Below are positions 32,471 to 46,091 of a stretch of 64,000 nucleotides of DNA, piece after piece. The notes under the pieces were generated by a model. The model did no database searches. It saw only the letters and a list, made by a program, of their open reading frames with translations, and had not been told where the DNA came from. Position 1 is the first letter of the stretch, and each line of letters starts with the position of its first letter. The stretch comes from Struthio camelus (taxonomy: Eukaryota > Chordata > Aves > Struthioniformes > Struthionidae), in assembly GCF_040807025.1 (NCBI RefSeq), contig NC_090947.1, positions 9,238,001 to 9,302,000 on the forward strand, written 5' to 3'. The translations under genes and the position numbers were made by a program.

Positions 32471-35400
32471 GTAACAGGTTTTGAGTCGTCTGATTTTTTT
32501 TCCTGTTCACTTAACATAAGTTTTTAATGGCAAATATAAGCAGCTTTATGCACAACTGCACGCCTCGAAGTATTACAGATTGAGGAAAGTTTGTAAAGTC
32601 AACAGTGTCTGCTGATAGTGGGGGTTTTCTTTAGCGATATAAGTAGTTACTTGATTAATGGCCCCGAAAGCATCCTGTCATCTATCACTGTTGAAATTGC
32701 TTGATTTTATATTATCATCTCTTCCCTTTTCCCATGCCCCAGGTGAAACTTCTCTTTTCTTGAGCTGGGTCAGATTAGGGAGGTGACCATTTCAAGTGCT
32801 GCTGTAACCTGGCCTACAAATGAACTAGAAGGATTCCTCACACATCTTGCCCCTGTCACCCCCTGCATTAGTCTCCATGCAGAACTCTAGACAGAAAAGC
32901 AGTAAATAATTTGCATGTCATAACAGATTTATTAAAAATTTCCAAGTTATGTGGAAAGTTTCTTCAGAAAGTTTCTTACTCAAGTTTTCAGAAATTTAGG
33001 ACAAGAATGGTTCCTTTAGTTGTAAGCGTTTTCTTTTGAATCTTTTGCTCTATTCCTACTGTAATAGATTTTGAGACTACAAGAATACAGGCCTGGCATA
33101 TCCTTATAAACCAACTCGTGGTCTGTGTTTCTGTTGGTACTGTCTCCACAATTCACATTAGAGAGATGTTGCAGTAATCAAGTTTGTTCATTACATGTTG
33201 TGATGCACCTGCCCTAGTCTGTTGTGTAGTCGAAGGTAAAATAATGGCATTGTAGAATTGATTATGTTGCCTGAGGCCTAAAAGTTCAGAACAGTGTTGG
33301 GCCTTTGAGCTGAAGGAGAAGAGAGAACGGGTATATCTTTTCTGCTCTTGATAATCCATTTGTTGTACTGGAGTACTTAGTAAGAGCATTGGAATGCTTG
33401 GCCTTGCATACATTTGCAAACAAAAGCCTGCTTGTTTCTGTGGTATAATCAGAGCTTCAATCACAATTTTGCTGTACCATAACCACAGCAAAGTCAGCAT
33501 GAAGGGAAAAAGCAACACTTTTTACAGTGACTGTGTGTTACCTAACGGTGGTGCCCTTGCTTCACTTGACAAGCTAGTACTATGTTCTTTGTCTTCCTCA
33601 AGTAGCATGGACACATGGGTAAGGTATTGCAGTGATGAGATAAAAAGATTTAAGTGGAAATAAACAATGTGTTTAAATTCACTGCCCAACCCCTCGCAGA
33701 ACATGCAGATTGAATGTGGTGCACGTCTATGAAGGAAAATGTGCTACTAAAGCATTATCATAGCAGGTCTGGCAGCACAAAGAGAACTGTTCAGCATTTG
33801 AGTTTGTCTGAAATTCAGCAAGTGCAGAAGAATAGATTTCGTGCAATTGTAAAACTTAACAACCATACCAGAGTGGTGCCTGACCTGACGTGAACTTAGT
33901 TGTGTCCTCTTTCTGGGTCTGCAACTGCGAGAAATTATTGTCTATACAAATTCAGCTAAAAAGCGGGTTGGTCAGAACAATTCTGATGTTCTGAGCTGGC
34001 TGGCTGACTTGTGGTTGAGGCCCATACTGAAGGAGGCATGAAATACTCAATTCATCTGTGTTGGAGAGCTGGGAGGTGTGCAGAGCTGTCCTTGAGGTAG
34101 GATTTGGCGCTGTTTTTAAAGCTGAAGCCCTGCACACCGAGCTTCTGCAGTTCAGCTGCTGCTCTCACCTGGGTTGAGGAGCAGCTTCCTCTGCCTCAAC
34201 TTTTTCAGTCAGGTTGTCTGAACCAGGTATGTAGCTCCCTGTCTTCACAGACAAAAGACCAGGTAGAGAAGCACGCAGTCCTCTTGTGTGCCAGTACCCT
34301 GAACAGAATTAGCCACTAGTGGTTCCACAATGGTATAGCACTCTTGTGCTCGCTATATTGAGTAAATTTTTTCTTTCTTTTTTAAAACACCTTACTGGTA
34401 GATGGAAACTTGCACAAGCAGTATGGAAATGTAGTAGTCTGCCATAATAATCACCTTGCTTTTTAAAGTATCTTGCTTTATGTTGTCTCAGTAATTCAAG
34501 ATGTTACTTTGTCTTACCTACACTGATTTATAGTTCCAAGCAGTATGTTGCTGCTGACAGTGAGACTTCAGAGGTGTCAGTTTCTTGAATCTTTACTTCT
34601 GCAAAATCCCCAATCTTTGAGCGAAACAGACGCTAAACAAATGTTTTTAGCCTATCTGCCAGTGAGGCTAACATTTCTATACCATTTTGCAGTCTGCCTG
34701 CAGACTGAGGACCATGTGTTATGTTTCTGCCCCCTGTTCACGTTTGGAACGCTTTGTAAGTGCAGCGGCTAGAAACTTCTCCTGCACAAGGAAGGGGGAA
34801 CCTGGAGGCTGGATATGACTCATTCAGTCTGTTGCTGTATCTTGGTAATGGGTGGCACCCAGGCATTCGCTGTGGTGTTTGACTCACTAAAGGAATCTCA
34901 CGAGTGTATCCAATCTGTAGCAAGGCCAAGGTTCTCACCAAGATGTAAAGTGAAAATAGGTCATTTAGTAAGTAAACTAAATTGCTCAGGAATGGGAAGA
35001 TCTTCAATGAATTGAAGGCTGCTTAAAGAAGAGAAAGCAAATATAGGGCTCACATGTAATTATGTAGCTATGACTTAAAGACTGCAGACTCAGCTGCGAA
35101 GAGCAACTATATATTTGGCCAGCTCCTTGTACGAAGGCAGCGTATTTTATTTCTGGGCCACAGGGAAGTCTGAAAAAAAGACCCATACAAATCATTCATA
35201 CAAATCATTAAACTTAACCATCTGTCCTGCGAATCACAAAGGAACGCATACTATCTTTTCTGACTCCTGTTTTTTCACATGCTACAGTTGTACATTTTCG
35301 GATCCATAAAAGTTCTCTTGTTACAAAACAATAAAACGTGATGATGGAACTGGCTTATTCGGTATTTTTTCCCTTGAGAATAATCCATACACTATTCATG

Positions 35401-38269
35401 CTTTGAATTCTCCTGCTCATCTGAAGGATATCCACATACAAAAGGGGTGACAAGCTCAGGTCATTGTTATATATCACACAATCGATAAGAAAACATTGTG
35501 AGAAGGCTTTACCAATGTAATTATATAACAAACTTCATCGGCCCAAGGATGAGGTTAAACATTGCAGGATGCACGAACAGATCTAAAATGAGATCAAGAA
35601 ACAGGAAGGCAGAAGATGGGTGCTGCAAGGGTCAAGAAGGCTCTTGTGTGAACAGAAAATAAACTAGTGCCATCTGAGCAAAAATGAAACAAGGTCTGTG
35701 AAGTAATGCAGAATGGGAACACTGAGGGCCTGGAAAAACAAATCATTTCCACAAGCAGCAGGATTTGAAAACCCTGAGGACCTGCAGTTCTCTCCTGCTT
35801 GGATATGCTTACGTCTAAAAACATGCTTGAGCCTTTACTCCAACCTTTTCTTCAGGAGTATCGTATATATATATCAACCACCCAGCCACTCATTCTCAAG
35901 AAACACCCAGGAACCATCTTTAAACTTTTATCTTGCTCTCAGATTGGCCAACAGGTTCAAAAGTGACTACGAAAGGGGGTCTAGGAGTACACTGCAAGAG
36001 TTTGATTGCTGTTAATAAGTCAACCTCTATATAAACCAGACCTTGGAATTAAGGGAATGAAAGTCGCTTCTCAGGTAACTTGACCGTGTTTCTGCGTAGA
36101 CAAGGGGTCTAATAATGCTCTACGTGCAGAAGCCTAAAGAAGTGTCACTGGGCAATAGCTAAAAAGAAGAAAATTGTAGTATTCAGAACTATTACTAAAA
36201 CTTCCCTCTAAAGCTAGTTTTGTTCCTGGCCATTGCAATAAGTAACACTTTATATTACCATTTATTAATGCTAAGCTGTCCTTTTTCCACACAAATCTCA
36301 GAGCAAATAAGCTTGCTTGAATGAGGTATTAGTTTCACTTCCTCTTTGCTGGCACTACAGTATTCAATAATTCAATAATTCAGGAAGAATTGCAGGTGTT
36401 TTGTTGATCTCAACAAAGTGGAGTGTTCATTCCCAGGCCGTGTGTGCTGAAATTAGTTGTCTCAGAACAAAAGCAGAGCCAGTAAAAACTAGCAACGGAA
36501 CATGGTGGTTATCTGTTGACCTCTTCATGCACATATACCTTTCAAGCAAATACGATTTTTAAGTCTGGTTTTGCTAAGCACGTAATTATGTTTCTCTGTT
36601 CTTCACTAATAACCATAGTTGTTTTAGCATTTCTGTATTGTTCATCTCTTCTAAATGATGCAAATATTATGGATCTCTGAGCCAGGTTTAAGTTGTATCC
36701 TTTTAGTAGTAGCAGTTCTTGCCTTTTTTTTCACCAACTCTGGACATTGGCAGCATAAAGGGAAAGTATGAACGTGGTGGCAACTCTAAATAACAGACTG
36801 GGAACAAGGAGAAGGAGAATCTGTCGTGGGGTCTGCGGCAAAAGTCCTTCTGTCCACAGATAACCAGTGAGCTTCTCATTTCATCCTATTTCCTGGCTCT
36901 GAAAACGTTCCCATGCAATACTCTAGTGATATTGTTGCCATGGCACCCATCAAAAGACAGATATGTTCTTGCATTATGTAGCAAGATGTAAATTTTGATA
37001 AACAGGAGAATTTCTTTTTACTTTTCACTACTATACTTACAGGATTCTATCCATGCCTCCAGATAGAGGCAATTTACTGAATACTCTTTGTCATTTATGA
37101 GTACGTGTCACGGTTTACTCTCATCAGTTCAATCCACAAAGGACACTTGATAAATTTTCTGCATTTGCCTGTTTGATTTTCATGGTACAGTTTCCTCCAC
37201 ACATAAGATGTCATCTGAACTTGATCACCCTTTCGAATGGCGGGGAAGTATATGGCGAGTGCAGGGAAAGGGGGAGTAGCTCATCAGCTGGTTTAAATTA
37301 AAGTCAGAGCACTACATCAGTATACACCAGATGAGGTTCTGGCTCTAGAACTTCAAAGGCAAAACCTTGAATTGTTATGCAAGCCTAGTTTTCTCTTTCT
37401 GGTCTAGAGAACAGCTGGTGAACCTGGCTCTGACTGTACAGAGCCTGGTGTAAATAGAGAGAATTGTCACTGAAATCTGATTTGTACTGATACAGATAAG
37501 ACGAGATTTGAGAACTATACAACTGCTTGACATGGAGGAGATTATATATCTGTACGTTCAGACTTTTTTGCACACAATAGCTGGGGAAGCAGGGGAGATC
37601 AAAAATGGAGGCCCATTTGAAGTAATTTCAGTTATGTAATAAAAGATGATTTAATGGTTTTAAATATACATATTAAAGACTAATAACGGGTTGTGGCTTG
37701 CCTTTTATGCTGGCTCAGCAGCTAGAAATCAGCTTTACAGGAACAACAGACAGTGCCTTGACATGGGGAACTCTCTGGGAAGTACAAAGGCAACCTAATC
37801 CCCATGTACTGTGGCGTATGAGGCAGTAAGAGGGTGAAGAATACCAATGCATTTGCTTCTGTTGTCTTAGAACATGCTCCAATTTGCTAATGAATGATTT
37901 GTCACAGGGATGCACTATCTTTTAAATGAAACTTCAGTCTGGCTCTTTTCTATATAACCATATGGAAAAGAATGGAGATTGGGAAGTTAAGCATGCAAAA
38001 AAGTATGCATGTGCATGTATGTTTGGAGATTTGCTCTGTACCAGCCTATGCTCAACGAATAGTACAAAATGATGAATACTTCACTGATGTCAGCACGGAG
38101 ATGTCATTCTCAGTATAGTCTGTACATAGTACAGCACCTCTTTTTTCTCTGAAACTACACACCCCCAAAAAGGTGGTATTGAGGTGGATGAAGGTTGGCT
38201 TGATTCCTGCAGATGCAGAATGAAAAGAGGACTTTCCATTGCTGATGGTAGGTTTGATATTCAAGCATA

Positions 38270-38480
38270 AAAAAGAAGAGAAGAGAAGAGAAGAGAAGAG
38301 AAGAGAAGAGAAGAGAAGAGAAGAGAGAAGAAAAGAAAAGAAAAGAAAAGAAAAGAAAAGAAAAGAAAAGAAAAGAAAAGAAAAGAAAGGAAAAGAAAAA
38401 AGAAAAGAAAAGAAAAGAAAAGAAAAGAAAAGAAAAGAAAGGAAAAGAAAAGAAAAGAAAAGAAAAGAAAAGAAAAGAAA
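38270..38480. repeat. Compound (AAGAG)n / (AAAAG)n microsatellite
   Basis: About 50 bases of AAGAG units are followed by about 150 bases of AAAAG units with a few interruptions. One strand is purely A and G for over 200 bases. Apparent Phe/Leu/Ser-rich proteins on the other strand are artefacts of this repeat. Confidence 0.98.
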
Positions 38481-39626
38481 CATTTATTTGCTGAGTCAAA
38501 CAACTCAGTATTTGCTGAGTAAAAAAAAAAGAGGAGAAGAATAACTATTGAGGTATCAAAAACACTTGTTCCTCTTCCTGCTGAACAGAGGATAAGATGA
38601 TCTGGCACTAAGGCAGATCAGATTCCCTCATGGGGAATCTGAGTTTACCTCCCTGCTTGCCACCACTTATCTGTCTGCCCATGGGCAAGTCACTTAGGAG
38701 GTCTCATGGTGCACCCTGAGTCCTGGTGCTCGCATACATCTTGGCTGTACGCCTTGCTTCGTAGCAGAATGGTAGCCTCAGTGCAGCCCAGAGCCTGCCT
38801 TCCCTCTCTGTCCAACGGGGATGTTCCCATGCCGAGTTGCTTAGTTTTGTAAGCCTTTCCAGGTAGACCTGGCTGATGTTTTCAGATCCACTCTTTGTGC
38901 ACACAGTAGTAACATACTTCAGCCCTGAATCTGGAGAAAGTCTTGACTAACTACAAAAGAAAAAGTTCCCTCTCCCTGAAGAACCCCAAACCTTGTGACC
39001 AGAACTCTTCAACGCAGGCCCTGTCAACACCCTTGCCGCAAGCCTACCTAGCTCTGTCACAATAAGCATTTTGAAGCTTTACTAGCCAGACCCTTCCCCC
39101 GAGCCTTTCCTGAAATATTATTAGCAGCCAAAACAATTTTTTGCAAAATCAGACACCAAAATACAAGCTGCTTCGACTGCATTTTACACCCATACTCACA
39201 TAACATCCTTCAAGCCTGGTCAAGGATGGTTGAAAAAAGCCATTTTTAAGGCTCATTTGCAAAAATACATTGGAAATATCAATAAATATAAGTTATGTAG
39301 AATGGACTTGTCTGACTCAGACAAGATCTTGGATCTGTTTTGGGATCTTCTCTCAAGTACTGTTGCTTCTGTTAATTATCACCACGATTCCCCAGAGACA
39401 TCACAATCGAGTTTATCAGATCTTCATGCAGGTTGAGAGGTCTGTAGTGTTACTCACCTTACATACACTTACACAGATACTTAGCTGTATGCATGTTATG
39501 TTAATTTGTTATGCTCAGTGGTGCTGGTATTAGAGAGAAAGCTAAGAATGAATCACTTTGTTGATAGAACTGAGGCCAAAGGTTAGTATGAAAATGTTGT
39601 ATAGCTGCAAAAGGTAATTACCTAAC

Positions 39627-39691
<65 letters not shown>

Positions 39692-39703
39692 TTATTATTA
39701 TTA
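39627..39703. repeat. (TTA)n microsatellite with flanking direct repeat
   Basis: Around 25 TTA units with one imperfection. The 10-mer TAATTACCTA flanks it on both sides (39615 and 39702). Confidence 0.97.
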
Positions 39704-41152
39704 ATTACCTATACTAAGTGACCACAGTATATATAGTTTGAGTCTAAGAAATTGTATGCAAGCATATTTGCATCTAATCATTTATGCCATGTTTAAATAG
39801 TTCATAAAGTATTTTATCTCTTGTAATAGAACTCATTAAAAATAATGTTGGTTATTCTAGAATGCAGTGCAGTAAGCTTGTTTTTAACCATTAAGCAATA
39901 ATAGAGGCTTGCGTGCTGTCTTCTACAGTTCTGCTAGTAGCAATAAAATAATACTGGTTTATTTACCTACACAGGTAATTATTTTATTTAAAAATATAAG
40001 TAAAATAGGCGTTTAATGTTATGTGACACCTTCTTTAAAAAGTTGTTTTAAAAAGGCCTGATTAAAACAGAACACATTGAAGTTTTTTTGACCGCAAAAG
40101 ATTTACAAGAAGTTTTATTTCTTTTGTAAAATCAGGGATTCCTGCCTAATTCTTGCCTACTCAGAACCTCAATATAGGATCAAATACTTCTGAAAATCTT
40201 TTCCCCCCCAGAGCAACACCTCTGAAATTGTAAGTTCTAATCATGTCACCAGAAGCTATTCTTATGAGTGAAAGTTTTTAGGTCTGGAGAAGAAGGTGAG
40301 TGTGAAAACTGACTGCTCTTTCTGACATCAACTTCAGGCACATTAAAAACTGTCAGCAAATTTAACCTTCCTTTTGATCAAACTACTAGGGCAATATTTT
40401 GTAGCCAGCTTGCATGCATGGACTTCAGGTTCAATAATTCACATCTGCATCTGCATCTGCGACACTGCTAGAATATATATATTTTTTAATTTAAATACAC
40501 AATTCTTATGCAGACAAATTTCCCACAGGAACTGTGCTTATACAAGAACTGTAGGATTTTGTGCACAACTCTTGCAAAAAGCGATCACCCCTAACTCCTA
40601 GAACTGGATCAATGGTGTTTGTTACCTCTGAGTAACAGGCTGTAAATACCATCTTGAATTCAGATTGTATGTCAGAGGGCCAGCTCAAGTTTCCTTAGCA
40701 GTGGCATTTTGCTGTCCGAAAGATGAAGGCAAAATAACCATCGAGGCCACCTGTTAAGGAAACAATAAGGAAAAATTAAGGAATGACAATTCACTCATAA
40801 CACCTTCCTGTCCTGGTTAAGAAAAATGGTGTTTGAGGGAGCTGCTCTGCTAGTCTTATTAAAGCAATACAGATTTTGCCAGTCTGCTTCAGCCCATTTC
40901 CCTAAGCAACTGCTTACTGAGTGGGTACCTGAAGCTGCTCTGGAAAAAACAAAGATGTCCCTGCATCACAGGACATGTGGAGAAAAGGCAGCTGTTAATT
41001 CCTACACTGACACAACACACTGAGATTTCCAGCTCTGGCTCAAAATGTGTGAGTATGTGTGTGTACAAATGATGTAAAGACTATGGAGAAATCTTTGAAA
41101 GTGAGTGTAAATGTGTATCTTTTGAAATTATTAGATCATTTACCAGTCCTCT

Positions 41153-41238
41153 AATTAGTTCCACTAAGCTGAAGCTTAAGTGTCCTATGTCACTTGATGA
41201 TCCACAGGACACTTAAGGTCAGCTTAGTGGCACTAATT
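41153..41238. repeat. Long imperfect inverted repeat (hairpin), possible MITE or pre-miRNA-like
   Basis: The arms are about 34 and 33 bases with a 19-base loop. The inner stem TTAAGTGTCCT/AGGACACTTAA and the outer stem CCACTAAGCTGA/TCAGCTTAGTGG are perfect. They are separated by a small AGC/GG bulge; one mismatch precedes a further 7 paired bases (AATTAGT/ACTAATT). Confidence 0.85.
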
Positions 41239-43569
41239 TTAAGATTTGCAGTAATGTTGTCCTAATCTAGTGTATGTTGGCTGGAATTCTCTCTGTTTTA
41301 AGATTATTTTTAAACTCCCGGATGTAAGGTTAATGGAAGGTTTTCAGTATAATTCCTGAGAGAGAGAGGAAAATTCAGCAAGTTGACTCTGGAAGAGAGC
41401 TGTCTTAACTTAGTGCAGCTTCCAGTATATTCCCATTCAGGACTGTGGCTGCAGCAAATGAAGCTTGAGAACTGTTAGCACTGTCGAATCACAGTGGAGT
41501 CCAGAAAATTTCAGAAAGATCTTTCCCTAATATAGCTGTAAAAGCTGAAGACTTGGCATACTGAGAGGAACTATAATTCAAATTTCAGACAATACAACAT
41601 AGTGCTGAAGATGTGTGGTACAGAATTAAGACTATACACTTAATATTGTAGAATGAATGGGAATATTTGGAATATTGCTCAGAAAAAGACTGAGAAACCT
41701 CCTAAAATGCTCACAGAAAAAGACAATACCTGTGGAGTTAGCTATCTCCCATGACAAGTCAATGGGAAACAGAACTGTCAACTCATTGTGTGCTTCCTCC
41801 AAGCAAAGCTGAAGTGATACCCAGAGGATATTTTATTAGAACAGCCGAATTACCCAGCCTCCTTCTTCAGAGGCACAGACAGCAAAAGACTAGGATTTAA
41901 GGCATATTACTCAGCACACTGCTATATTGACCTTCCTGAGTGATGAATCTGGCTTGCATACACAGCATGAGCTTTCCGCAGCCATGAGAGAAGGAGATTT
42001 ACTGGAGGATGACTTAGTCAGAGTTAAGGTGACGAATTTAAAACAATTTTGATTATGCTGATTTCCATTTAGTTCTAGTCTGATTTTTAGTTCAGATGGA
42101 GTCAGTACAGGGATTTAGCTGTGTAACTGGGGAAGCTTGACATGGTGAACTGATGTTTGTGGAGAGACAGATGTGTTTAACTTTTTTGTCTTTTTAATAG
42201 TCTCTTTGCCCTTGAAAGTTGCAGGCAGCTCTGTAGGAAGTCTGAGTGCAGGCAGCTCCCAGGGTCAAACTCACTGCTATATGTTAGCTGTTTAAAACGT
42301 GTCGTATGTTTCAGTATGGAATCTTAAAACAAAACAGTTCTAGTCTGAGACTGTTACTACACATCCTGTATGCAGATAAGTCACAAATAGCCGAGCATAT
42401 GTGTGGTGCAAGGTTAAAACAATAACAAGCAGGTCGAATCATTCAAATACTGGAAATCACTTTGACTCCAGGCCAAAAGCTTAGCTTGAGATGATATCAG
42501 TATGGGATAAAAAGAGGATAAACTAACAGGCTTAGCAGCCAGCTTGTTGAAGTCAGCATATAGTATCTATACTTCCAGCAGGAGAGCAGATGGTCATATA
42601 TTTAAGGAAGCACCAGACAGGGAGTCAGGGTATCTGACTTCTATTCCTGGCTCTGCAGCAATATTCCTATGTCACCTTGGGGGAGTCACTTTTTTCCCCC
42701 TTTTTCTTTAAAGTACTGGAAATAATATTTGCTTGTCTCACAGAGCGGTTAAGAGGCTAAACTGGTGCTGAAAAACCTCTTTGAAGCTTTAAGAAGAATG
42801 AATGGAAGAACTGCAAAGTAAACTGGTCTGGAAGAAAGGGCACCACGTGGTTTCATATGGCATGTTCATGCCATATGTTTACGACCTTTCTTCTCCCTAG
42901 AACACCCCATGCTTTTTTGCACATAGTTTTCAAGGAGGGAATAAATGGATTAAGCTGCCTTCCACATTTGCTAGAAGGATAAGCAGCTGCTAGTAAGAAC
43001 CTGACTAACAAACAGATTTTATTACTGAGAGGCATTATTTATGCCCAAGAGGGCAATAGGCTTGTTAAAGTTAGCTGTTTGTCCTAAGATACTTCTGCAT
43101 TGACTGTAGAATGATGTCTCTAAAGGCTTTTATTCTGTCTTGTGTGCTGCCTGCAAGCTGAACATTAAGTACATACTTAAGCATCCTCTTTTATGAACAA
43201 ATCTTGTGCCAAAGTCTCCAAACAAGTCCCTTTTCTAAATCAGTTAGAAATGTTTGTGATTATTTGTGCAGGACTTTCATCTAAAGCCCATTAAAATCAA
43301 CCAGACTTCAAAGGAATTTGAATCAAAGACCAAGCAAGCAATGTTGTTTCTTCTGAATCCTAAGCTCATTACGCAAAATGACCCTATCTATCTTGATAAC
43401 TATTTGACATCAATGGAGTACTGTTTTCACCACAGAATAAATAGCTTTCACTTTCAGGGTGGAGGTGTAAGCTTTGGGCTGGAGTTGAATTTTAGCCCAT
43501 ATCATGATTTGCTTCATTTGTGTGTATTTTTTTAGCAAGAGAAAAAAAAGATGTAGCCTCATGATCACA

Positions 43570-45731
43570 GGCCCGGGTTCTCATGGGGGACTTCAACCAC
43601 CCTGACATCTGCTGGAGGAATAACACAGCAAGGCACAAGCAGTTCAGGAGGTTCCTGGACAGTGCTGATGATAACTTTCTGACGTAGGTGATAGAGGAGC
43701 CAACAAGGAGAGGTGTGCAGCTGGACCTTGTGCTAACAAACAAGGAAGGACTGGTTGGAGATGTGAAGGCTGGGGGCAGCCTTGGCTGCGGTGACTGTGA
43801 AATGGTGGAGTTCAGGATCCTGTGAGGAGGAAGCAGGGCAAAGCAAGTAGGATCACAACCCTGGACTTCAGGAGAGCAAATTTTGGCCTCTTCAGGGACC
43901 TACTTGGAGGAATCCCATGGGTTAGGGCCCTAGAAGGAAGGGGAAGTGATATTCAAGGATCACTTCCCCCAGACTCAAGAACGGTGCATCCTCATGAGCA
44001 ACAAGTTGAGCAAAGAGGGCAGGAGACCTGCATGGATGAGCAAGGAACTCCTGACAACACTCAAACAGAAGAAGGAAGTCTACAGAATGTGGAAGCAGGG
44101 AAAGACCACTTAGGAGGAATATAGGAATGTTGTCAGAGTGTGCAGGGATGAGACAAGGAAGGCCAAGGCCCATTTGGAGTTAAAGCTGGCAAGGGATGTC
44201 AAGGACAGTTAGAAGGGCTTCTTCAAATACATCAATAGCAAAAGGAAGGCTAGGGAAAATGCGGGCCCACTACTGAATGGGGCGGGGGCCCTGGTGATGA
44301 AGGAGTCAGAGAAGGTAGAGTTGCTGAAAGCCTTCTTTGCTTCAGTCTTTACTTCTAAGGCCAGCCCTCAGGAATTCCAGACCCTGGAGACAAGAGAGGA
44401 AGTCTGGAGAAAGGAAGACTTTCCCTTGGTCGAGGAGGATTGGGTTAGAGATCGTTTAGACAAACTTGACATCCACAAGTCCGTGGGCCCTGCTAGGATG
44501 CACCCCCGAGTGCTGAGGGAGCTGCTGGATGTTTTTGCTAGGCCACTCTCCCACCATCTTGGGAAGGTCATGGAGAAGAGAGGTACGTGAGGACAGGAAG
44601 AAAGCCAGTGTCACTCCAGTCTTCAGAAAGGGCAAGAAGGAGGAGTCAGGAAACTACAGGCCTGTCAGCCTCACCTCCATCCCCGGAAAGGTGGTGGAAC
44701 AGCTCATCCTGGAGGTCATCTCTAAGCGTATGGAGGACAAGAAGGTGATCAGGAGTGGTCAGCACGGATTCACCAAAGGGAAATCATGCTTAGCCAATCT
44801 GATAACCTTCTACGATGGGATGACTGGCTGGGTAGAGGAGGGGAGAGCAGTGGATGCTGTCTACTTGGACTTCAGCAGAGCTTTTGACACTGTCCCCCAT
44901 CACATCCTCATAGGCAAGCTCAGGAAGTGTGGGCTAGATGAGTGGACAGTGAGGTGGATCGAGAACTGGCTGAATGGCAGAGCTCCGAGGGTTGTGATCA
45001 GTAGTGCAAAGTCTGGTTGGCGGCCTGTAGGTGGCGGTGTCCCCCAGGGGTCAATACTGGGTCCAGTCTTGTTGAGCATATTCATCAATAACTTGGATGA
45101 AGGGACAGAGTGCCTCCCCAGCAAGTTTGCTGATGACACAAAACTGGGGGGAGTGGCTGAGACGCCAGAGGGCTGTGCTGCCATCCAGAGGAACCTCAAC
45201 AGGCTGGAGAGATGGGCAGAGAGGAACCTCATGAAGTTCAACAAAGGCAAGTGCAGGAACAACAAGTGGACCATGAGCCAGCAACGTGCCCTTGTGGCCA
45301 AGAAGGCCAAGGGGATCCTGGGTTGCATTAGGCAGAGTGTTGCCAGCAGGTCCGAGGGAGGTAATCCTCCCCCTCTACTCAGCCCTGGGGAGGCCTCACC
45401 TGGAGTATTGTGTCCAATTCTGGGCTCCCCAGTACAAAAGAGACATGGAGCTACTAGAGCGAGTCCAGCAGAAGGCTACCAAGACAATGAAGGGACTGGA
45501 GCATCTCTCCTAGGAGGAGAGGCTGCGGGAGCTGGGCCTGTTGAGCCTGGAGAAGAGAAGACTGAGGGGGGATCTTATCAGCGTATATAAGTATCTGAAG
45601 GGAGGGTGCCAAGAGGATGGGGACAGACTCTCCTAGGGGTGCCCAGTGATAGGACAAGAGGCAACAGGCACAAACTGAAACGCATGAAGTTCTGTCTGAA
45701 CATGAGGAAACTTCCTACTGAGCAGAGTGAA
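43570..45731 (+). mobile_element. CR1 non-LTR retrotransposon, 5'-truncated and decayed
   Basis: The element begins within the C-terminal endonuclease region ([11 protein letters not shown]), then LDLVLTNKEGLVGDV. The linker has AFFASVFTSKASP. The reverse transcriptase domain has [52 protein letters not shown] and the catalytic FADDTKLGG. The thumb region has [19 protein letters not shown]. The RT part stays open for roughly 330 codons (about 44.6-45.6 kb), but the endonuclease part has a TAG and frameshifts. A short internal deletion follows FNKGKC at about 45.25 kb. It is transcribed in the same direction as CPO and lies just upstream of it. A dead copy by its truncation; the family is autonomous when complete. 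Confidence 0.95.
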
Positions 45732-46091
45732 ACAAATACATTATTATTTCAAACACCCAGAAATCAAGAGAGCCTTCATTTAAATAAAGTTTAGGAATCA
45801 GAAAAGCCTTTCGAACATACAAATGGGAGCTGATAACTGTTTATTTATTTCTGTCTTCTACAGCCTCTGGGTTACATCCATATTCTGAAAAAAATCCACT
45901 ACGTTAAATGGGACGGCAGCGCATCTCCACTACTTAATACTGAAAGAAGCATCAGCCTTTTTACTGCAGACGAGTGCACAAGAAATCACAAATGTTAATA
46001 TTCTTTAATGTTGGTAAGTTTGGAGTTTTTTGATTTTTTCCTCCTCTTTTCTTGCAATATCACACATCCTTAGAGCTACTTTCAGTATAGG
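45732..46091. other. Non-CR1 segment separating the CR1 body from its 3' tip
   Basis: CR1 similarity stops after CTGAGCAGAGTGA and resumes about 360 bases later at the terminal CR1 motif. The intervening AT-rich DNA matches nothing I recognise. It could be an insertion with loss of CR1 bases, or the two CR1 parts may be independent insertions. Confidence 0.5.

Larger units (their letters stand above)
32500..43569. other. Intergenic DNA between FASTKD2 and the CR1 element
   Basis: No coding exon or RNA gene recognised on either strand. It contains the two large microsatellites and the long hairpin listed separately. The remainder looks like ordinary AT-rich unique sequence, with only short unconvincing open frames. 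Confidence 0.65.

Noticed and set aside
38052-38608. Phe/Leu/Ser-rich and Lys/Glu/Arg-rich open frames
   Set aside because: They are translations of the AAGAG/AAAAG microsatellite.
44900-45328. Minus-strand open frames within the CR1 element
   Set aside because: Shadows of the CR1 reverse transcriptase frame.
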